Source: Vicinamibacterales bacterium (lineage in GTDB: Bacteria > Acidobacteriota > Vicinamibacteria > Vicinamibacterales > UBA8438). Taken from it: a DNA stretch of 64,000 nt. Below, piece after piece: positions 51,574-58,706 of the stretch (positions are counted from its first letter, which is position 1; each line of letters starts with the position of its first letter). Under the pieces are notes generated by a model. It saw only the letters and a program-made list of their open reading frames with translations, ran no database searches and was not told where the DNA came from. Both the position numbers and the translations under genes were made by a program. The stretch is from positions 1-64,000 of the forward strand of contig CATQHX010000052.1 of the NCBI GenBank assembly GCA_958296065.1, given 5' to 3'.

Positions 51574-53589
51574 ATGAACACCTCACAACGCATCGCCATG
51601 TTCGCGCTCTTCCTCGCCGCCGTGGCCGGCATCGGGCGCGCGTCCGCACAAACCGCGACCGGTCCAGGCATCGACGACGCTGCCAGGCACCCGGCCGCGC
51701 CGCTGCTGGAGCAGTACTGCTTCCGCTGCCACGGCCCGGAGACGCAGACCGCCGGAGTGAATCTGGACGGGCTGATCGCCCAGCGCCCGCTGGTACGCAA
51801 CCGCGAGGCCTGGACGCGGGCGATCGACGCCGTCGAGGTCGGCAAGATGCCGCCCGCCGGCGCCCAGCAGCCCAGCGATGCCGAGCGCGAGACGCTGCAC
51901 GCGCTGCTGTCGGACTCCATCGACCGCTTCGACTACTCCACCGTCGACAACCCGGGCTATGAGCCGGCGAAGCGACTGACGCACCGCGAGCTCGACAACA
52001 CGCTACGCGACCTCGTCGGCGCGAACTTCACCCTCACCGACCGCTTCCCCGCCGAGCTGGCCGGCGCGAGCGGCTTCGACAACACCGCCAACACGCTGTT
52101 CCTCGAGTCGACGCTGATGGAGCGCTACATCGCGGCGGCCGAGCGGGTGGTGGAGCTGATGCTGCCGCCGGATCCGGCGACCGAAGCCGAGCGGCGCGCG
52201 CACGAGCTGGTGTTCATCGCCACCCCCGGCGGCGGCCTCGGCGACGAGGAAGCGGCCGAGCTGGTGCTCCGCCACTTTCTGGGGCGGGCCTACCGCCGGC
52301 CTCCGGGCGGGGCGGACGCGGCCCGAGCGCTCGGGCAGTACCGCGCGGCGCGGCAGTCCGGGCAGCCGTTCCAGGATGCCGTGAAGGTGGTCCTGCAGGC
52401 GATCCTGATCTCGCCGAAGTTCCTGCTGCGCGTCGAGACGCCGCCCGAGGTCGCGAATTCCCAGCCGTACCGCATCAGCGACTGGGACCTCGCCGCTCGC
52501 CTCTCCTACTTCCTGTGGTCCTCGATGCCGGACGCCGAGTTGCGCGACCTCGCCCGCCGCGGCGAGCTGAGCGACCCGGCCGTCCTCGAAGCGCAGGTCG
52601 ACCGGATGCTGGCCGATCCGAAGGCCGACACCCTCGGCACCAGCTTCGCGGCGCAGTGGCTCGGCTTCCAGCACGTCGGCTCGCGAATCTGGCTCGACCC
52701 CATCGACAACCCGTGGTGCACCGACACGCTGATGACCGCGATGCGCGACGAGTCGTCGCTGTTCTTCCTGTCGCTCCTCCGCGGCAACCAGCCGATCCGC
52801 CGGCTCATCGATGCCGACTACACCTACGTCAACGAGGAGCTCGCCACCACCCTCTACGGCATGGAGGGCATCGAGGGCGAGCACATGCGCCGCGTTCGGC
52901 TCGACGATCCGAACCGCGGCGGCTACCTCGGTCACGGCAGCGTCCTGGCCCTGACGTCCAACTACAAGGACACGAGCCCGGTCAAGCGCGGCCACTACGT
53001 CCTCGACGTGCTGCTCGGCACCCCGCCGCCCCCGCCGCCCCCGGGAGCCGGAGTCCTGTCGGAGGAGCTCGGCGACCTGCGCCGACTCAGCTTCCGCGAG
53101 AAGCTGGAGATGCACTCCAGCAATCCGACCTGCAGCGCCTGCCACAGCCGCATCGACCCAATCGGCTTCAGCCTGGAGAACTTCGACTACTTCGGCCGCT
53201 GGCGCGACACCTACCACTTTCGGGAGCGCGTGGAGACCGAGGAGGAGGCCGACGAGATCCGCATCATCGAGGACACCAACGTCTTTACCGAGATGCGCTT
53301 CTACCGGAACACCTACACGCCCATCCCGGCCGCCGGATCCCTCCCGAGCGGCACCGCGTTCGACGGCCCCGCCGGCCTGAAACGCACGCTGCTCGATGAG
53401 CGCCACGACGACCTCGTGCGACAGACCGCGTCGAAGATGCTCGCCTACGCGCTCGGCCGCCAGCTCGAGTACTACGACGAGCCGGCCCTGCGGAAGATCC
53501 TTGCGGCGCTGGAAGTGGACGACTACCGGTTCCAGACGCTGGTGAAGGAGATCGTCGCCAGCTATCCGTTCCAGTACAAGAAGCAGTAG
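51574..53589 (+). CDS. PSD-type cytochrome c protein (DUF1592/1588/1585), locus 2
   Basis: 671 residues from ATG 51574; no good ribosome site, and an in-frame TTG lies 6 bases upstream. Signal peptide ending ASAQ at about 26. First haem motif CFRCH at 49-53 with GKMPPAG, then PSD3 (LTHRELDNTLRDLVG), PSD5 (FLGRAYRRPPGG), PSD4 (RISDWDLAARLSYFLWSSMP), PSCyt3 with CSACH at 520-524 (IDPIGFSLENFDYFGRWRD), PSD2 (KMLAYALGRQLEYYDE). About 130 residues shorter than locus 1, mainly lacking the central carbohydrate-binding-like insert. Its DUF1552 partner is 2.7 kb downstream, beyond inserted DNA. Confidence 0.89.
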   Translation: MNTSQRIAMFALFLAAVAGIGRASAQTATGPGIDDAARHPAAPLLEQYCFRCHGPETQTAGVNLDGLIAQRPLVRNREAWTRAIDAVEVGKMPPAGAQQPSDAERETLHALLSDSIDRFDYSTVDNPGYEPAKRLTHRELDNTLRDLVGANFTLTDRFPAELAGASGFDNTANTLFLESTLMERYIAAAERVVELMLPPDPATEAERRAHELVFIATPGGGLGDEEAAELVLRHFLGRAYRRPPGGADAARALGQYRAARQSGQPFQDAVKVVLQAILISPKFLLRVETPPEVANSQPYRISDWDLAARLSYFLWSSMPDAELRDLARRGELSDPAVLEAQVDRMLADPKADTLGTSFAAQWLGFQHVGSRIWLDPIDNPWCTDTLMTAMRDESSLFFLSLLRGNQPIRRLIDADYTYVNEELATTLYGMEGIEGEHMRRVRLDDPNRGGYLGHGSVLALTSNYKDTSPVKRGHYVLDVLLGTPPPPPPPGAGVLSEELGDLRRLSFREKLEMHSSNPTCSACHSRIDPIGFSLENFDYFGRWRDTYHFRERVETEEEADEIRIIEDTNVFTEMRFYRNTYTPIPAAGSLPSGTAFDGPAGLKRTLLDERHDDLVRQTASKMLAYALGRQLEYYDEPALRKILAALEVDDYRFQTLVKEIVASYPFQYKKQ

Positions 53590-53617
53590 GTTTTGGACAA
53601 GGCAGAGGAAGGACGTT

Positions 53618-54018
53618 TTGCGGAAGCTCATGCTGGCCGCTATCGCAACTGCCACAGTTACAGGTTGCATCGCCAGCCTATCGCCCGAGAGGGTGCTATG
53701 GTCCGGGAAATCCCGGACCCATCTGCGCGTGCGCAGTGCGAACTTCCGGGAGTCGTAGAGGAATCAGCGGCAGCGACTGCCGTGGCCGACGGCCTGGGTC
53801 AAGGGATGGAGAACATGTCAGCGAGCATGGACGAAAGATCACCCAGAGATGTCGGCCAGACACGCAGCACCGAAGCAATGACCAAGGTGCGCAACTCGGT
53901 AGCCGAATTGGGCGGCGACGCGTCCATCATCGTGGGTGGAGACGATTACGTACTGCAGGCGGAAGCGTATCGCTCTAGCGACGAAGATGCTCCCGTGATT
54001 CCAACTACTGCTGGCTGA
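53618..54018 (+). pseudogene. DUF4156-like lipoprotein, frameshifted
   Basis: From TTG 53618 (GAGGAAGGA upstream) one frame reads a lipoprotein signal LRKLMLAAIATATVTGCIAS then LSPE. The rest continues in another frame as GAMVREIPDPSARAQC and MTKVRNSVAELGGDASIIVG, ending near AEAYRSSDEDAP. Together these match the DUF4156 pattern (small periplasmic lipoprotein of unknown role). A two-base AG duplication in CCCGAGAGGGT at about 53690 explains the shift. Codon use is less G/C-biased than the flanks. Confidence 0.55.
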
Positions 54019-54125
54019 AGGGAGTAGAGGCTCCGCCAGCGACACAAACGACGCGCGACGCGTGTCAGGGGCGGGGACATGTCGAGCGCACAGCGTACAG
54101 CACAAACGACAGAACCACCGGGAAT

Positions 54126-55391
54126 ATGGGAAACATACCACACGCAGATCTCATGAGGCGCTTTTGCGATGCCTACACGGAACTCGCCCATGAGGAGCGT
54201 GACGAGCACGGCGACCTCTACATTCGTGTAGAGGACCCCATCGCGCTGCCGGTATTCGCCGCATTTTGCAGTGGAAACGGTCGGGAGGTCTTTCTTCGCG
54301 GTTGTACCGAGAACTTCGGAAACTCGCTCCCTTCACTTTTTCGGAACACCCCAGATACTGAAATCGCTGACCGTTGGCAAGACTACAAGTGCCTCCTGCA
54401 CAAGTTGAACGGGGTCTTCCGGGAATCGTGTGGGTAGGTCAGGCTTTGGGGTAGCCTCTGCTCCCGTCGAGTCAAGTCGCCTTCGCGCCTCCTCCGCTAT
54501 CGCTTCGGCCTTTCAGGTGACTCGCCGCTCGCGCCGGCTCAGAGCTGGTTATGGCCGGACGGCTTCGTCCGGCCACTGAAAACACTGGCCGGATCGCCAT
54601 GAGGACGCTGCGCGAAGTGCCCGTCGGTATTGCTCGAGCCAGACGGATGCACGACGGTGGAGCTGCCTGTCCCAGGGAGATGGGTGAGCGTTCCGACGTC
54701 TCCGACCACGCTGGCACCCACACGAAATCCTGAAGCGCCGTTGAACGATTCCGAAGCCGTAGAGGGACTCCGGTGGAGGAGACCCAACCTGGGCGCCGTT
54801 CTCCAGCACTACGGGATCAAGACCCCGTGGCTCGACGTTGTCCGTAATCTTCACACTGCGGTCTGGTTTGCTTCTCACGATCTGCGGCCCATGCGTTGCG
54901 AGCGGCACGAGACTGTCCAAGACGATTGCCAACACTGCGGATCTCGTGGCTTTGTCAAGCCGAGCTGTCAAGACTACGGCTGGATTTCGTTCTACACAAG
55001 AGATGCTCTCTGTTCGGCTGAGCACCCGTGTTTCCACGAGAAGCTGATAGTCCAAGACATTCCGTGCGAACAGTCGTCGAAACACTTCAGACCGCATGCA
55101 CAGCAAGGCCTATCCCTTGCGATGCAGGACGATCCCGGAGAGCAAGAAAATGGGCCGACCCGGCCGACCCCGGAGAAGGGGCTAGATCTCAACCGCTACC
55201 GGCTCGCTCACCTCCGATTTCCTAACAAGAAGGAATGGGCGCTCTGCGGTCATATGTCCTCAACCCGCTTTCTCTTTCCGCCTCGGAGTCAAGACGAATC
55301 GCTGGATCAACTCCTGAGAGATGAAGTCCGAAGTATCCTGAACAGCTTCAAATTCAAGCTTGGACGTGTGACAGCGTACAGTGCCGAGTAA
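54126..55391 (+). pseudogene. FRG-domain protein interrupted by about 330 bases
   Basis: N-terminal part 54126-54437 (103 residues) carries the FRG motif region VFLRGCTENFGNSLPSLFRN and ends abruptly at LNGVFRESCG. The C-terminal part resumes near 54765 (RWRRPNLGAVLQHYGIKTPW, LDVVRNLHTAVWFASHD) and runs in the same frame to 55391. About 330 intervening bases contain two in-frame stops and a perfect hairpin (GGCCGGACG/CGTCCGGCC, 54553-54574). FRG domains occur in defence and mobile-element genes; function unproven. G+C is visibly lower than in flanking operons. Could be a disrupted gene or, less likely, two genes. Confidence 0.6.
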
Positions 55392-55461
55392 TCGGAAGAG
55401 CCAACTCACAAAAGACAGCTTTCTCGGCGGACCGCCCTACACAGGCTCGACGCCATTGTCG

Positions 55462-55836
55462 TCACTCGGTGACACTCTGGAGCCACCGGAAGTCGCTGTC
55501 CGCTGACTCGATGGCGGCGCCATGAATCCGCGCGCAGGCCGAGATCGCCACATCGGTCGCGGGAACGGTAACGCCACGAGATCGGGCGCGGCGGGCGAGC
55601 GCATATGCATCGCTCCAGACGTCGTCGTCAATCGGCAACACCGGGAGGACGGCCGCGAAGTCGCGCAGCACCCGCTTCTCCCGGTCGCCGCGTGCGCCAT
55701 TCCACAACTCGAGCTGAACGATTGGGCACCAGCACGCCTCCCCCGCCTTGAGGGCAGCTTCGACACGGCTACGGACCACAGGATCGCCGTTTGGACGCAG
55801 GAGGTGAATCCAGGACGAGGTGTCAATCAGGGTCAA
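55462..55836 (-). CDS. VapC-type PIN toxin
   Basis: 124 residues. PIN active-site acids: D5 in LIDTSSWIHLL, E in VQLELWNG (about 43), D in PATDVAISACARIHG (about 94), and ESADSDFRWL near the end. Mg-dependent ribonuclease toxin of normal length. Start ATG 55836 lies inside the end of the antitoxin gene (14-base overlap), the usual VapBC arrangement. Minus strand, opposite to the flanking DUF1592 and DUF1552 genes, so it is part of the inserted block. Confidence 0.92.
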   Translation of the reverse strand: MTLIDTSSWIHLLRPNGDPVVRSRVEAALKAGEACWCPIVQLELWNGARGDREKRVLRDFAAVLPVLPIDDDVWSDAYALARRARSRGVTVPATDVAISACARIHGAAIESADSDFRWLQSVTE

Positions 55837-56047
55837 TGGCCTGCACTCGCTGCCGGCGCTGCGCCTGAAGCTCGTCCACCGTCATCAAGTCCGGGCAGGT
55901 CCCGGCGTACTTGATGAGGTCTGCCATGCGGCGGCGGCGATTGAAATCGACGATGGCCGTCACCACGGCTTCTCGCTTGGTCTTCGCGCGCGTGAAGCGC
56001 ATGGCAGCACGCAACTCGTCGTCGGGAATATCAATCGTCGTCTTCAT
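55823..56047 (-). CDS. VapB-type antitoxin
   Basis: 74 residues. Short ribbon-helix-helix start MKTTIDIPDDELRAAMRFTR, followed by AKTKREAVVTAIVDFNRRRR, the DNA-binding dimer domain. The C-terminal tail (LIKYAGTCPDLMTVDELQAQ) masks the toxin. No Shine-Dalgarno is visible. The promoter places the transcript start at or next to the ATG, so the mRNA may be leaderless. Overlaps the toxin gene by 14 bases. Confidence 0.92.
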   Translation of the reverse strand: MKTTIDIPDDELRAAMRFTRAKTKREAVVTAIVDFNRRRRMADLIKYAGTCPDLMTVDELQAQRRQRVQAIDPD

Positions 56048-56053
56048 GAATCA

Positions 56054-56082
56054 ATGATAGTAGCTATGAGATTCTTGCCCAA
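56054..56082 (-). promoter_or_regulatory. Sigma-70-like promoter of vapBC
   Basis: Minus strand TTGGGC (-35, 56077-56082), 17-base spacer, TATCAT (-10, 56054-56059). The -10 ends 7 bases from the vapB ATG, so transcription should begin at or within a base or two of the start codon. A/T-rich compared with surroundings. Confidence 0.55.
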
Positions 56083-56276
56083 ATGGATCTTGCATCCTTC
56101 GCCGGCCGTGCGAACCCCACCCGGCCCGACGCCACCTACGCCGGCAAGACCCGGAGGCTGTGCGGGCCAACTGCCCTCGCCACCGTGTCAGCTCAAGTCA
56201 CCACGACAAGCGCCAGTGATCTAGACTGTCGCTGTCGGACCGGACCGGAATCAGGTCGAAGCGAGGAACTGACCCG

Positions 56277-57647
56277 ATGACGACACGACGCATCTCCCGA
56301 CGGACCGTCCTGCGCGGCATCGGCGCCACCATGGCGGTGCCTTTGCTCGACATCATGCGCCCGGCCTCCGCGTTCGGCGGCGGCGCGCAGGCGGCGCCCG
56401 GTGCGGCAGCGAGCGCGCGGCGGCTGGCGTACCTCTACTTCCCCAACGGCATCGCGCGCGGCTCGTGGCATCCGGCCGAGACCGGGCCCGGCGGACGCCT
56501 CGTGAAGCTGAACGAGTGGATGCGGCCGTTCGAGCCGTTCAAGGACGAGTTGATCATCCCCCGCAACGTCTGGACGCCGCTCGGCAACGGGCACGTGGGC
56601 GGCACCCCGACCTGGCTGACCGGGTTCGACTACGACCGGCAGGCGGTCAGCGCCGGCGGCATTTCGGCGGACCAGATCGCCGGCCGGCACGTCGGGCAGG
56701 AGACGGTGCTGCCGTCCTTGGAGCTGTCGACCAGGGGCGAGGGCTTCTTCTCGAACTCGCTGTCCCGGAACAGCATCTCGTGGTCGGCCCCGGATCGGCC
56801 GCTGCCGCGCGAGGTGGAGCCGCGCGCCGTCTTCGACCGCATCTTCCGGCCCCCGTCCGGCGGGGCGAGCAACCGCTCGGTAATGGACGCGGTCCTCGAA
56901 GATGCAAGAGCCCTGCGCCGGACGGCCAGCGCGACCGACCAGGTGCGCCTGGACGAGTACTTCGAGTCGATCCGCGCCCTGGAGCGGCGCATCGAGTTCT
57001 CGGAGCGGCGTTCGACACAGATGGGCCAGGACAAGGCGCTGACCGACACTCTCATGGCGCCGGAGCCGGGCATTCCATCCGACCACGCGGAATACGTCCG
57101 CCTGATGATGGACCTGATGGTCGCCGCCTTCCAGTCCGACGCGACGCGGGTGGTGACGTTCATGCTCGACCACGGTCAGTCGAACCGCTACTTCAACTTC
57201 ATTCCGGACGTGCAGGGCACGTGGCACGCGCTATCGCACTACAAGAACGCGTCGGGCAAGACCGAGGACGACGACGGCGTCACTTCGTGGAGTTCCCCCG
57301 AGGCGAAGCAGCGCATGTACTCGGAGGTCATCCGCTGGCACCACGAGCAGGTGGCCTATCTGCTCGGCCGCCTCAAGGCCATCGAGGAGCCGGACGGCCG
57401 TACGCTGCTCGACAACAGCATGATCGTCTACGGGGCGATCCTCGGCGACGGCAACGAGCACGATCCCGACGATCTGCCGACGCTGCTCGCCGGCCGCGGC
57501 GGGGGCACCATCAACAGCGGCCGGGCGCTCGACTTCGCGGAGCCGACCGATCTGGCGAACCTGCACCTGTCGGTGCTGCAACGGATGGGAGTGCCCATCG
57601 ACCGCTTCGGGAACAGCACAACGCCGATGCACGAGATCGACGCGTGA
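56277..57647 (+). CDS. DUF1552 protein with Tat signal, locus 2
   Basis: 456 residues. Twin-arginine signal RRISRRTVLRGIGATMAVPL. Body: RRLAYLYFPNGIARGSWHPA, NVWTPLGNGHVGGTPTWLTG, FFSNSLSRNSISWS, YVRLMMDLMVAAFQSDATRV, GTWHALSHYKN, and the C-terminal DPDDLPTLLAGRGGG and LHLSVLQRMGVPIDRFG. Same family as 46703-48049 but well diverged. Normally coupled to a DUF1592 gene; here the partner at 51574-53589 is 2.7 kb upstream. The ATG lies within CGATGACG with GAGGAAC upstream; its own promoter must lie in the 229-base gap after vapB. Confidence 0.88.
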   Translation: MTTRRISRRTVLRGIGATMAVPLLDIMRPASAFGGGAQAAPGAAASARRLAYLYFPNGIARGSWHPAETGPGGRLVKLNEWMRPFEPFKDELIIPRNVWTPLGNGHVGGTPTWLTGFDYDRQAVSAGGISADQIAGRHVGQETVLPSLELSTRGEGFFSNSLSRNSISWSAPDRPLPREVEPRAVFDRIFRPPSGGASNRSVMDAVLEDARALRRTASATDQVRLDEYFESIRALERRIEFSERRSTQMGQDKALTDTLMAPEPGIPSDHAEYVRLMMDLMVAAFQSDATRVVTFMLDHGQSNRYFNFIPDVQGTWHALSHYKNASGKTEDDDGVTSWSSPEAKQRMYSEVIRWHHEQVAYLLGRLKAIEEPDGRTLLDNSMIVYGAILGDGNEHDPDDLPTLLAGRGGGTINSGRALDFAEPTDLANLHLSVLQRMGVPIDRFGNSTTPMHEIDA

Positions 57648-57713
57648 TGACACGGCGATGAGCGGCTGACACGACGCGAATCGTGTTCAGCCGCGGCACC
57701 ACACCGCCGCACA

Positions 57714-57790
57714 GCGTCGTCCAGGCTGCAATCCTCGGGTAGCCGGTCCAGAACGGCGCGAGCGGTTTCCTTGGTCACGGCGTAGCGCAA
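57714..57790 (-). pseudogene. Antitoxin-like N-terminal relic
   Basis: From TTG 57790 the frame reads LRYAVTKETARAVLDRLPED then CSLDDA. This matches the start of a widespread 70-80-residue antitoxin-like family (TKETARxxLDxLPxDxSLDD) that normally continues into a charged helical region. Here the match stops after about 26 residues and the frame runs into the DUF1552 gene antisense. Adjacent to hicB on the same strand. Confidence 0.4.
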
Positions 57791-57799
57791 CTTCCTTGA

Positions 57800-58087
57800 T
57801 CACGAACGCGACGACGGCGGCTTCCGCAACTCGCCCATCTCCACGTAGCGCAGACTCTCGCGACGGGTGCGGGCCCCGGTGTCGTAACGAAGCAGCACCA
57901 CGTCGGCACGCGGCGTCAGATCGCCCCCGGATGTCTCCAGCTTGTCGAGATGCGCAATCAAGGCCGAGCGGATGGCCCGCTTCGCCGCCGCCGCGGTGTC
58001 CGCCGCGGCATAGACCCCAGGCAGACCCGCCACCCACGCACTGAACGTGCCGTTGCTCTCGCGCTCGACGATCACCGGATAGTGCAT
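57800..58087 (-). CDS. hicB: HicB-family antitoxin
   Basis: 95 residues from ATG 58087, two bases after the hicA stop. HicB fold start MHYPVIVERESNGTFSAWVA then GLPGVYAAADTAAAAKRAIR, SALIAHLDKL: the partial RNase H-like domain that binds the toxin. The C-terminal part (about 55-95) is charged without an obvious ribbon-helix-helix, so how it binds DNA is unclear. Cotranscribed with hicA; toxin-first order is typical of hicAB. Confidence 0.88.
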   Translation of the reverse strand: MHYPVIVERESNGTFSAWVAGLPGVYAAADTAAAAKRAIRSALIAHLDKLETSGGDLTPRADVVLLRYDTGARTRRESLRYVEMGELRKPPSSRS

Positions 58088-58089
58088 CG

Positions 58090-58269
58090 TCACAGCCCGG
58101 CCTCCTTCAAGATGCGGTGTGCGAGGCCCGTACCGACTTCCTTCTTCGTGTGCACGGACACGGTGATCACCTTCCCGGTCGCCGAATGAACGAACTGCCG
58201 GTGGCTCCCCTTTCCCGTTCGCTGCTCGACGTAGCCGGCGGCCTTCAGGCGGCGGATCCGCCTCGACAC
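58090..58269 (-). CDS. hicA: HicA-family toxin
   Basis: 59 residues from GTG 58269. Double-stranded-RNA-binding-like HicA: RRLKAAGYVEQRTGKGSHRQ, with the catalytic His in GSHRQF, then ITVSVHTKKEVGTGLAHRIL and KEAGL. It degrades mRNA when free. The usual start (MTSREL-type) is absent. Upstream of RRIRRL the sequence belongs to an opposite-strand BrnA-like fragment, so the 5' end was probably replaced in a rearrangement and the GTG is a makeshift start; no good ribosome site is visible. Confidence 0.75.
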   Translation of the reverse strand: MSRRIRRLKAAGYVEQRTGKGSHRQFVHSATGKVITVSVHTKKEVGTGLAHRILKEAGL

Positions 58270-58447
58270 CGACGTGCTGGCGTGGCTGAAGAGCCAGGGC
58301 AAGGGGTACCAGAGCCGCATCAACGCGATCCTGCGCGCCTACTATGACGCGCACCGGGATGAGACCCGACCGGGACGCCCGGCGGCCGACCGGCCGGATA
58401 GGGGACGGGGAGCGAGCCGGCCGGCGTCCTCACGGACGGGCCTCTAG
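58256..58447 (+). pseudogene. BrnA/DUF4415-like antitoxin C-terminal relic
   Basis: Plus-strand frame reading RLDTDVLAWLKSQGKGYQSR, INAILRAYYDAHRDETR, then an Arg/Pro-rich run-on to TAG at 58445. IRLDxDVLAWxxxQGKGYQxRINAxLRAY is the standard C-terminal ribbon-helix-helix of BrnA/DUF4415 antitoxins. No start and no BrnT toxin are present. It abuts and slightly overlaps the 5' end of hicA on the opposite strand, marking a recombination junction near 58256-58270. Confidence 0.6.
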
Positions 58448-58638
58448 GATTTCTGGCTGCGGTCCGCCAGCAGGATGTTGTCGATTCCCGTGTTCACGGA
58501 CGCGATCTGCATGGTCAAGCGATCGTTCACGGCCGTGATCTGGGTCGTCAGGTCGCGCCGCACGCCCTCCACCAAGCGCCACACGCCCACCAGCACGCCG
58601 ACGCCGGTCAACACCGTCGCAACTACTTCGGGACTCAT
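58444..58638 (-). CDS. Small membrane-anchored coiled-coil protein
   Basis: 64 residues. GGAGGAG precedes the ATG. One N-terminal membrane helix (VVATVLTGVGVLVGVWRLVE) followed by a helix rich in charged and polar residues with heptad spacing (RRDLTTQITAVNDRLTMQIA). Small proteins of this build are frequent in Acidobacteriota and other phyla and are often next to accessory genes; function unknown. Divergent from the fusion dehydrogenase, 68 bases apart. Confidence 0.65.
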   Translation of the reverse strand: MSPEVVATVLTGVGVLVGVWRLVEGVRRDLTTQITAVNDRLTMQIASVNTGIDNILLADRSQKS

Positions 58639-58706
58639 GCTCCTCCAATCTTAGCGCCGACGCCGCTGTTCCGGTAGAGTTGTCCGCACGCCACGGGGAG
58701 GAATCC

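Noticed and set aside
54425-54770. Group II intron in the FRG gene gap
   Set aside because: GTGTG occurs near the left border, but at about 330 bases it is too short for the usual six domains and no domain V-like hairpin could be identified. Kept only as an unexplained interruption.
54539-54787. 82-codon minus-strand frame in the FRG interruption as a separate gene
   Set aside because: No ribosome site, domain or signal. It overlaps the hairpin segment and the FRG coding start.
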